From the NCBI GenBank assembly GCA_003024985.2, contig PXIH01S0017883.1: a DNA stretch of 12,940 bases, one strand, 5' to 3'. Below the pieces are notes generated by a model. That model made no database searches. It saw only the letters and a program-made list of their open reading frames with translations, and was not told the origin of the DNA. Origin of the DNA: Euperipatoides rowelli (Eukaryota; Onychophora; Udeonychophora; Euonychophora; Peripatopsidae). The position numbers and the translations under genes were made by a program. The number at the start of each line of letters is the position of its first letter. The stretch's first letter is position 1. Below, piece by piece: positions 6,479 to 12,940 of the stretch.

Positions 6479-7021
6479 GGTTATCAATAGCTGATATCCA
6501 AACCCCTAGGGATTTGAAGGAATACGTCACTCGAAAACAAGTGACAAAATTTACATTCTGTAAGTTACTTGAAAGAGGAATGAAAAATAAGAAAATGCTA
6601 TAGCCTGGTCTAAGCAGGACATTTTTTTTACTTAACAACTAGCCTAGCTGTGTTTATTATTTTATATTTAAATCTTGACACAATTAAAGTTGATTAAGTT
6701 GCTGTACTGTATTTATAAGTAGCCAACTGTTTACATATCAATCATGGTTTATTATAATGTATGACAGTTCAGACTACAATAATGGAATGTCTTTTTTCAC
6801 CTATTCGTAAGTTAAAAATAATTTCTGGATAGCTACACTGCTACAACATTAGATGATGAACGTGTTTGTAGAGAAATGAGTTGTGGGGTAGGCTACTCAT
6901 AAAAAATATTTTTGGGTGGAGGGGTAGGCTACTTGAAGAAAAAATGTTTGCTGTTCTAATGAATGAGAAAAAAATTAATTTGAGTCAAATGCAATAAAGA
7001 TTAAATTTTTATTATTGGCAT
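6479..7021. other. AT-rich unique sequence, no gene seen
   Basis: No gene is seen. The segment contains a small hairpin, GTCACT (6526-6531) with AGTGAC (6540-6545), and two direct copies of GGGGTAGGCTACT (about 6887-6899 and 6921-6933) that belong to the same word family as TAGGCCTA. Confidence 0.55.
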
Positions 7022-7133
7022 TAAATACTACCGGTAATACTTTTTAATACATTTACTAATAATATCAATAATAATTATTGATATTAGTAAATGTAGTAAA
7101 AAGTATTAGTATTTAGTACTAGTAGTATTTTTA
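7022..7133. repeat. Long near-perfect palindrome (fold-back)
   Basis: The left arm (7022-7072) and right arm (7074-7133) meet at a single unpaired base, 7073. The innermost pairing is CAATAAT with ATTATTG, followed outward by GATATTAGTAAATGTA, AAAAAGTATTA and TAGTATTT against their complements. The arms differ by a three-base gap, about one mismatch in the inner part, and an insertion of about nine bases in the outer right arm. This could form a cruciform or a long hairpin RNA. It may be a fold-back element or a MITE that has lost its middle. No target duplication is obvious. Confidence 0.8.
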
Positions 7134-7179
7134 AAGTAGCCTAGCATTATAGACCTACTACAAGCTCCTTAAATATAGG

Positions 7180-7240
7180 CAGTGATAGGATTCAGGGGGT
7201 TCGCAAGAACTATTTCATAAAATACATAGAGTTCAGCGAA
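7180..7240 (+). mobile_element. Possible solitary hAT left end
   Basis: CAGTGATAGGATTCAGGGGG (7180-7199) followed by TTCGCAAGAAC has the CAGNG start and the early GGATTC then TTCGCA words seen in some hAT termini. I find no matching right end (a GAATCCTATCACTG-like sequence) in the window, so this is a truncated relic at best. Confidence 0.25.
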
Positions 7241-7450
7241 CATCTTCCTAAAATTTTAATTTTTTTTATCTTTTTTTTTTAAATTCAAAAAAAAAAAAAA
7301 AAAATAGGCCTACAATTTTAATATTTTCATTTAAATAATATAGCTTAGACAATATGACATTGTATATAGCCTACTGTATAGTATACGTTAATTTGTTTCA
7401 TTTCAATTAGCTATATTTTTATGAAAAAAAAATTAAATGAGCTTTTGCAG
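7241..7450. other. A/T-rich low-complexity sequence
   Basis: No gene is seen. A T10 run is followed by a run of about 18 A ending at TAGGCCTA (7305-7312), then AT-rich sequence. Confidence 0.6.
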
Positions 7451-7710
7451 TATGTGTCTAAGAAAGTTTATCTGCACGAATTACTACAGAAATGACCAAT
7501 GATTGGTAAAACAGTTGGGCTGACGGAAAAAGAATCATAGATTTATTCCACGCCTTATCATTAGGGCTGGTGGGGCTGTAATAATTACTTAGTAGAATTA
7601 GGTTCAGCTTTAAATAAAAAAATAAGGCTGCTAAACCATTCAGTCATGCACTGTAAAGTCAAATGTGATTGGTTGTTAGTAATCTGTGCAGATAAACATC
7701 CAGACGCTAG
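7451..7710. mobile_element. 260-bp TIR element, CTAGCGTCTG right end
   Basis: The right end reads GGATGTTTATCTGCACAG inward from CTAGCGTCTG on the reverse strand (7710 leftward). The left end reads TGTCTAAGAAAGTTTATCTG then CACGAATTACTACAG (from 7455). GTTTATCTGCAC is perfectly shared (7466-7477 and its complement 7687-7698), with ATTACT and CCAAT beyond it. The right terminus shares its first 13 bases with the element at 201-475, but the inner sequences differ, so the two are related families rather than copies. The left terminal bases have decayed and no clear target duplication is visible. No coding capacity. Confidence 0.7.
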
Positions 7711-7867
7711 TCTAAAGACGGGCTGTTATGTGAGGCTCCTAATACAACATTGTAACTTTTGCGAGTAGATTTTTTTTTCTTTCGAGTGGTAAAGTTTGAT
7801 ACTGTATAATACTAAAAATATATAATAGCATCTTAAATTTTTATTATTAGCATATAGCATAGGAAAT
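7711..7867. other. Unique spacer between two elements
   Basis: Short AT-rich interval with no feature I can support. Confidence 0.5.
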
Positions 7868-8565
7868 TAGGGATGAAACGATTCGTATTCAGTATTTGGC
7901 TGGATTTCATAGTATTCGGTATTCGGACGTTTATGATCTGTATTCGGCCGAATATTAGTCATCTCCCTGAATTAAAATAATTGGGAAAGGGAGTTTTTCA
8001 TTAAATGTTAGAAAATAAGGTGATGTCCTGTAGCATTTTAGAAAATCAAATTCCAATAGTTAGCGATTTTTATGAATGCATCGGGAGGCACGCTAGCATT
8101 TTATTATGAATGCAATGCATTCATACGGGATTCAGGGGAAGTAAAGGCCGGTTATTATTCAGTTTAAAATTAGAGAAAAATATGCTAATCTGTATTATTA
8201 TATTGTGCCCTGGAGTTTACAAATTCATTACAAAACTGCCATAGTCTTTTTTTTTCTTTTTTTTTATCTTCAACTAATCATTTTGAATAGAATAACAGTC
8301 TTGTCACCAATATTTTATGAGAACTTCTAAGCAGCAGCGTCACACTTATTCATTCTTTATTGCTTCAAGAATGAGGCCTTATTGTGTGGGGAGAGAGAAA
8401 AAAATTCTCTCCCCTATGGCATTGCTTAAATTTGAACATCTTTAAAGGTTGTCAATAGGTTGTTTTGACTAATAAAATAAATAAGATAGATATTAGGACG
8501 ATTATTTGGTATTCGGCCATTTGGTATCTGATATTCGGTCAAAATAAATATTCGTTTCATACCTA
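7868..8565. mobile_element. Non-autonomous hAT-like element, TAGGGATGAAACGA ends
   Basis: The left end reads TAGGGATGAAACGATTCGTA and the right end in reverse complement TAGGTATGAAACGAATATTT; the outer 14 bases differ once. Clustered subterminal ATTCGG words follow on both sides: GTATTCGGTATTCGG and TATTCGGCCGAATA on the left (7912-7955), GGTATTCGGCC and ATATTCGGTC on the right (8509-8540). Such repeated subterminal sites are typical of hAT transposase binding. Flanking octamers (TAGGAAAT and CTTAAAAT) match at only half the positions, so the target duplication is not convincing. The interior has no coding frame. Internal structures include the hairpin at 8388-8414 and a near-palindrome TGAATGCAATGCATTCA near 8107. 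Confidence 0.68.
8388..8414. repeat. Hairpin GGGGAGAGA/TCTCTCCCC
   Basis: A perfect 9-bp stem (8388-8396 and 8406-8414) encloses a 9-base A-rich loop. It lies inside the hAT-like element. Its function is unknown. Confidence 0.7.
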
Positions 8566-8718
8566 CTTAAAATTATTTACGACACAGCTGAGGTTCATGC
8601 TCGTATATGTCATGTAAGTTAGGAGTTTAAATAATCCTGAAAAGAGGGGTGGGGGAGAAATTTCTTAGAATTCTGGCCATGTGAAATGAGTTCCTTTCCT
8701 AAAAAAATATATATGCCA
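8566..8718. other. Unique spacer
   Basis: AT-rich interval with one G-rich patch, AGAGGGGTGGGGGAGA, near 8643-8658. Nothing else is seen. The final A (8718) is the 5' flank of the Helitron insertion. Confidence 0.5.
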
Positions 8719-9008
8719 TCTATATAATAAAAGGGTAGAAATGTCTGTGTATTGGTAAGGTTTACTACTCCACTTCAACTACGCAATGATGTTTGCTTTA
8801 CTTCAAAGCCCTGGTAAAGCAAATCTGATATTATGCTATTTAGTGTTCCCTACAACTTCCCTGCCCTGAGGATAAAATTTTAAAAATTTAGGGCAGAGAA
8901 GCTACAAAGTTTTCTGGCTAATTAATAATTATTATATAACAAGCTTCAAAGCCCCATTATAATGCTTAAAACAGTCATTTGTAGCCACTAGGTGGCTTTT
9001 TTTGCTAG
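8719..9008 (+). mobile_element. Non-autonomous Helitron, copy 2 (complete)
   Basis: Every structural hallmark of a Helitron is present in 290 bp. The 5' end is TC in the characteristic context TCTATATAATAAAAGGG (8719-8735), followed by ATGTCTGTGT. Near the 3' end a short hairpin, AGCCAC-TAG-GTGGCT (8983-8997), is followed seven bases later by the terminal CTAG (9005-9008). The element sits between A (8718) and T (9009) with no target duplication, as Helitrons insert. It has no Rep/helicase coding sequence, so it depends on an enzyme encoded elsewhere. The second, older copy is at 2114-2416. Confidence 0.88.
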
Positions 9009-9117
9009 TTACTATAAGAAGCCGTTAAAACCTCATCAGCATAAGTAGCATTTTACTGCGTTTTTAACATCTGCGCATATATTTTTGTCATTAAGTTAGT
9101 TTTCTGGAAATTGGGTC

Positions 9118-9285
9118 TAAATTCTCAAAATCGATCAAAAAAAGGATTATTTCACCTCTAGATTATCAAAGGGTTGGGAAAAAGCGGGTTTAATAATAAT
9201 ACATAGTTGGAGTTAGGGTTTAGGGTAAGTGTAAGGTTATGACTGTAAACCAAAAAAATAAGGCTGTTAGCCATCTTGGTCATGT
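9118..9285 (+). mobile_element. Second copy of the 4152-4400 element family (ends lost)
   Basis: The stretch aligns in order with the interior of 4152-4400. TTCTCAAAATCGATCAAAAA matches TTCTCAGAAATATATTCAAA; GATTATCAAAGGGTTGGG matches GATTATCCTAGGGTTGGG; GTTGGAGTTAGGGTT, AGGGTAA and AAGGTTA follow; and GCCATCTTGG (9270-9279) matches the inner part of the right TIR. The outer GGCAAYATTCCAG ends are not found, so the copy is either degraded or a sister family with other ends. No coding capacity. Confidence 0.6.
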
Positions 9286-10958
9286 GACTAAAGAGAAGTT
9301 ATGCGTTTCAATTTTTAACGTCTCGTGTTACTACAGATATTTGATTTCATTGCAACTTAGAAAAAAGGCCATTTTCTGGAGAAAATAGCATGCTGTATAA
9401 TAGGATAGTAGCCTATAGCCTATTACTGCTTAGAACATTTTTTTTCACAGTAATTGCCTGCCTAAGTAGTTACAAAGAAATCAAATACTGTATACAGTAT
9501 ACAAAGTCATAACACAAACAAAACCCACTTCATATACGGTAATTATTTTTCATAATTATACTATTTAATCTAATTCAAAGATAAAATATTGCATGAGAAT
9601 TCATAATGATAGACTATTTTATTTATAAATATTTAAATCTCTAATTATCTAATCAACTGGCAAAAGAATAAAAATACAAATCTCAGAACATCCTCAATCA
9701 ATATCAAATATCTTAAATCTTTCAACTTTTTATATTATGAAAAACAAATATGACCTATTCTTACTGTTATCTTTTTTTTTTCCCAACAAATCTTGTATAG
9801 CCAATTAATTTATAAATTCCTTTCTGTAATAAGTACTGTACTTGTAAATTACATGAAACAATCTTCAGGTACCTGCAACATTAGCTACATATTTCATTTT
9901 TAAAAATAAATCTTAAACCCATTAAATAAATAAACTAATACATTTCAATCTTTAACTGAACAATAAAACTAACGTTTAAATTCTGAACATTTAAATAAAT
10001 AACAATTTTGTAAATAATTAGAGATAGAGGGGACCAATAATCCAGACTTTCGGGGATAAGACAGTAGCCTAGGGATGGGAAGTTTAATTGACTTTGTTTT
10101 GTTGTTTTAAATATGAATTTTCAATAAAAACTTTTTAGAAAAAAATTACGGTATATAAAATTATAGGCCTATATAATCCATACAATATTATAACTCTAAT
10201 GAATTTTTTAAAAAAGAAACGTAATTTTGTCAGAAGAATAATTCTTTCACACTTGAGCATTTCGGTGAGGATGAAGAGTTTAAAATAATTGCTATTTGTG
10301 GATTTTATTTTGCCTGAGCAAAAATTATCATCCCCCCCACTCCCCCAAAATTTTAGATCACATCAATGCTTATCATAATTAGGAATTTAATTGTTCATTG
10401 GATTAAAAATTAATTTTATTAGCAATATTCATATTAGTCTCTGAGCTATCATTGTACAATACAGAAATTAAACAAGGATCTAACCTATCGTAGGCCTATT
10501 CCAAATAATTCGACCTCAGGGCATTTAGATCTTGGCTATTTATAGATTTCCATTCAACCGAGACAATTGAAAATAATTTCTGGACGGCTATTTGCTACAT
10601 AGTTTGCTATCCAATATCGTAATACAGCTCTGTTCTGAAGATAATGATAAGCCTAACATGTCCATTATTTTTCATAAAAATACTGTATTTCTGGTTTTTC
10701 ACATATTTTTTTTTTAATTAGCAATGATATTACAGACTGTATTCCATATTATGTAAAAATGAAAAAAATTATGGCAAAATGTAAGTTTTTTTTTATTTTT
10801 AAATTATTTTCTATTTAACACATTCAAGCGAATTTTTTTTCAGGGTTAAGATCCTATTTGATGGCATTTGTGTTTTCTATTGTTGTTGAGCTATTCTAGA
10901 AAAACATTGTTTGTTATGATTGTCAATCCTAGAGAACTAATGTATGTAGAACCAAGCA
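9286..10958. other. Long AT-rich unique stretch, no gene seen
   Basis: No gene, RNA gene or paired terminal repeats are evident in about 1.7 kb. Structures present are the 16-bp perfect palindrome ATACTGTATACAGTAT (9485-9500), the near-palindrome AAGTACTGTACTT near 9831, two TAGGCCTA sites (10164, 10491) and a C-rich patch near 10331-10346. GACCAATAATCCAGACTTTC then GGGGATAA near 10032-10059 faintly recalls a pogo/Tigger-type terminus, but no partner is found. Confidence 0.55.
9485..9500. repeat. 16-bp perfect palindrome ATACTGTATACAGTAT
   Basis: Each half contains TACTGTA, a word common throughout the window. A regulatory role is not supported by anything around it. Confidence 0.6.
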
Positions 10959-10975
10959 ATGTCCCTACTAATTCT

Positions 10976-11250
10976 TAATGCCTCCTTTTTCTCCTCCTCC
11001 CGACCCTTCATGCATCCTTTTTCTCATCCTCCTAACTCTTCATGCATCCTTTTTCTCCTCCTCCCGACTCTTCATGCCTCCATTTTCTCCTCCTCCCGAC
11101 CCTTCTTGCCTCCTTTTCCTCCTCCCAACTCTTCATTGATCCTCCTCCCAGCTCTGCATCCCCTTTCCCCCTTTTCTCTCTCAGGTCTGCATAGCCCTTC
11201 TCCTGCACAAATTCTGCATGTCCCCTTCTCCTCCCCCCAACTTTGCATGC
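10976..11250 (+). repeat. 32-bp minisatellite zone
   Basis: TTCATGCATCC or variants recur at 11007, 11039, 11071 and 11103 (32-bp steps), then at 11132. A related CTGCAT word continues at 11154, 11187, 11214 and 11243 in 27-33-bp steps. The unit contains TTTTTCTCCTCCTCCCGAC. This zone is more G-containing and more complex than the zone that follows. Confidence 0.8.
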
Positions 11251-11779
11251 CTCCTCCTCCTCCTCTTCATCATCTCTCCTCCTCCTCTTCATCATCATCT
11301 CTCCTCCTCCTCTTCATCATCATCTCTCCTCCTCTTCATCATCATCTCTCCTCCTCTTCATCATCATCTCTCCTCCTCCTCATCATCATCTCTCCTCCTC
11401 CTCTTCATCATATCTCCTCCTCCTCTTCATCATCTCTCCTCCTCCTGTTCATAATCATATCTCCTCTTCCTCTTCATCATCATATCTCCCCTCCTCTTCA
11501 TCATCATATCTCCCCTCCTCTTCATATCTCCTCCTTTTCACCATCATCTCTCCTCTTCCTCATAGCTCCTCCTCTTAATCTTCTCATCTTCCTCATCATC
11601 TTTCTCTTCCTTTCATTATCTTTCTCTTCCTCTTCATCATCTTTCCTCCTCCTCTTCATCATCTTTCCTCCTCCTCTTCATCATCTTTCCTCCTCCTCTT
11701 CATCATCTTTCCTCCTCCTCCTCTTCATCTCTCCACATCCTCCTCTTCATCTCTCCACCTCCTCCTCTTCATCATCTCT

Positions 11780-12250
11780 CCTCCACATCCTCCTCTTCAT
11801 CATCAATCTCTTCATTATCATATCTCCTCCTCATCATCATCTCTCCTCCTCCTCTTCATCATCTCTTCTTCATCGTCTCTCCTTCTCTTCACCATTGTCT
11901 CTTCTCTTCATCGTCTCTTCTTTTCTTTATCATCTCTGCTCCTCCTTATCATTTCTCCTCTTCCTCATCTCTCCTACTCTTCCTCATCTCCTCTTTCTCA
12001 TCTCCTCCTCTTCATCATCAATCTCTTCATTATCATATCTCCTCATCATCATCTCTCCTCTTCATCATCTCTTCTTCATCATCTCTCCTCCTCTTCACCA
12101 TCGTCTCTTCTCTTCGTCTCTTCTTTTCTTTATCATCTCTGCTCCTCATCATTTCTCCTCTTCATCTCTCCTACTCTTACTCATCTCCTCTTTATCATCT
12201 TTCTCTTCACCATCTCTCCTCATTTTCCTCTTCATCTCTTCCTCCTAATC
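11780..12250 (+). repeat. Higher-order duplication (~215 bp) inside the satellite
   Basis: The distinctive string ATCAATCTCTTCATTATCAT starts at 11802 and again at 12017, 215 bp apart. The sequence following each copy stays parallel through CTTCACCAT, CTTCTTTTCTTTATCATC, TCTGCTCCT and CTCCTACTCTT. A third, more diverged parallel is seen where CTCTCCTCATTTTCCTC (about 12214) recurs about 220 bp later (about 12434). The array therefore grew by duplication of blocks, not only by single-unit slippage. Confidence 0.7.
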
Positions 12251-12788
12251 ACCTCCTCCTCATCATCATCTCCTCATCATCATCTCTCCACATCATCTCT
12301 CCACATCATCTCTCCTCCTCCTCTTCATCATCCCTCCTCCTTTTCATCATCTCTCCTCCTCTTCACCATCATCTCCTCATCATCATTCCTCCTCTTCATC
12401 ATCTCTCCTACTCTTTCATCTCCTTTCTCTTCATCTCTCCTCATTTTCCTCATCATCTCTTCCTCCTCATCTCCCCTCCTCCTCTTCATCTCTCCTCCTC
12501 CTCTTCATCATCTCTCCTCCTCTCCAACTCTACTTCTCATCTTCATCTCTCCTACTCCTCATCCTCCTACTCCTCATCCTCTCTCCTCCTACTCCTCTTC
12601 ATCATCTCTTCTACTCCTCTTCATCATCTCTTCTCCTACTCATCTTCATCATCTCTTCTCATACTCATCATCATCTCTTCTCATACTCATCTTCATCATC
12701 TCTTCTCATACTCATCTTCATCATATCTCCTCATTCTCTCCTCCTTCTCTTCAACTCTCATCCTTTTCTTCATTTCTCCTCCTCCTCT

Positions 12789-12940
12789 TCATCTAGGCTA
12801 TCCTCCTCCTCTTCATCTAGGCTATCCTCCTCTTCATCTAGGCTATCCTCCTCCTCTTCATCTAGGCTATCCTCCTCCTCTTCATCTAGGCTATCCTCCT
12901 CCTCTTCATCTAGGCTATCCTCCTCCTCTTCATCTAGGCT
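12789..12940. repeat. 24-bp tandem repeat containing CTAGGCTAT
   Basis: CTAGGCT starts at 12793, 12817, 12838, 12862, 12886, 12910 and 12934, so steps are 24, 21, 24, 24, 24 and 24 bp. All copies after the first are near-identical, implying recent expansion. The array runs off the window end. On the minus strand the unit reads as AGCCTAGATGAAGAGG then AGGAGGAT, an open octapeptide SLDEEEED; this frame stays open from the window end to a TGA at about 12770-12772. Confidence 0.92.

Larger units (their letters stand above)
10959..12940 (+). repeat. Pyrimidine-rich satellite array, about 2 kb, open at window end
   Basis: The whole interval is made of C/T runs punctuated by CAT, with very few G on the plus strand beyond about 11250. 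Three zones can be told apart: 32-bp units (10976-11250), a TCATCATCTCTCCTCCTCC-like zone with a ~215-bp higher-order period (11250-12780), and a regular 24-bp unit (12789-12940). Long open frames over this zone, including one at 10959-12248 on the plus strand, encode only S/L/P/I/H low-complexity runs and arise because the repeat lacks stop triplets; they are not genes. The complementary strand is almost pure purine, so triplex (H-DNA) formation is plausible. Confidence 0.95.

Noticed and set aside
10032-10059. Possible pogo/Tigger-like terminus (ACCAATAATCCAGACTTTCG).
   Set aside because: No inverted partner or TA duplication could be found.
10959-12248. A 429-codon plus-strand open frame, and shorter ones at 11218-11454, 11243-11578 and (minus) 11032-11298.
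   Set aside because: They are simple translations of the pyrimidine satellite. The residues are only those the CTC/TCA triplets encode, with no domain or splice context.
1-12940. Searches by eye for tRNA T-arms, rRNA segments and CRISPR-like regularly spaced repeats.
   Set aside because: No GGTTCRANTCC-type T-arm with a matching cloverleaf, no rRNA-like conserved blocks and no repeat-spacer arrays were found; the only regular repeats are the satellite units, which have no unique spacers.

Overview
The window looks like non-coding nuclear DNA of a metazoan, most likely an aquatic invertebrate. It is AT-rich, has no long gene-like reading frame, and carries decayed DNA transposons of animal type (hAT, Helitron, short TIR elements). 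It also holds a dead intron-less copy of the ribosomal protein gene RPL22 and about 2 kb of pyrimidine satellite. The species cannot be named from this sequence. The 8-bp palindrome TAGGCCTA occurs 11 times, far above chance for this composition, and is a genomic signature rather than a gene feature.

Layout, left to right. 1-475: a truncated end and one complete short inverted-repeat element, both ending in CTAGCGTCTG. 476-2113: unique AT-rich DNA with one weak candidate terminal exon (1460-1618). 2114-2416: an old degraded Helitron copy. 2417-3128: unique. 3129-3784: a zone where a GC-rich motif, GGCGCTCTTGTTTGG or close variants, recurs seven times in direct orientation, often about 60 bp apart, with a weak candidate exon inside. 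4152-4400: a TIR element with a telomere-like core. 4479-4973: a hAT deletion derivative that keeps near-perfect 8-bp target duplications, terminal repeats and about 90 codons of transposase. 4974-6076: unique, with a perfect 12-bp-stem hairpin and one unrecognised 98-codon open frame. 6077-6478 (minus strand): RPL22 retropseudogene. 7022-7133: near-perfect long palindrome. 7451-7710: second CTAGCGTCTG-type element. 7868-8565: hAT-like element with TAGGGATGAAACGA ends. 8719-9008: a textbook non-autonomous Helitron, 5' TC, hairpin, CTAG 3' end, inserted between A and T. 9118-9285: second copy of the telomere-core family. 9345-10958: unique AT-rich DNA. 10959-12940: a pyrimidine-rich satellite in three zones (32-bp units, TCATCATCTCCTCC units with a ~215-bp higher-order period, and a 24-bp unit running off the window end).

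No functional gene is confidently present and no operon-like cooperation exists. The window is best read as intergenic or intronic DNA that has gathered small transposons over a long time. I did not find a convincing new biological system. The most unusual items are the CTAGCGTCTG and telomere-core element families, the seven-fold GGCGCTCTTG motif, and the terminal 24-bp repeat, which is an open acidic octapeptide repeat on the minus strand.
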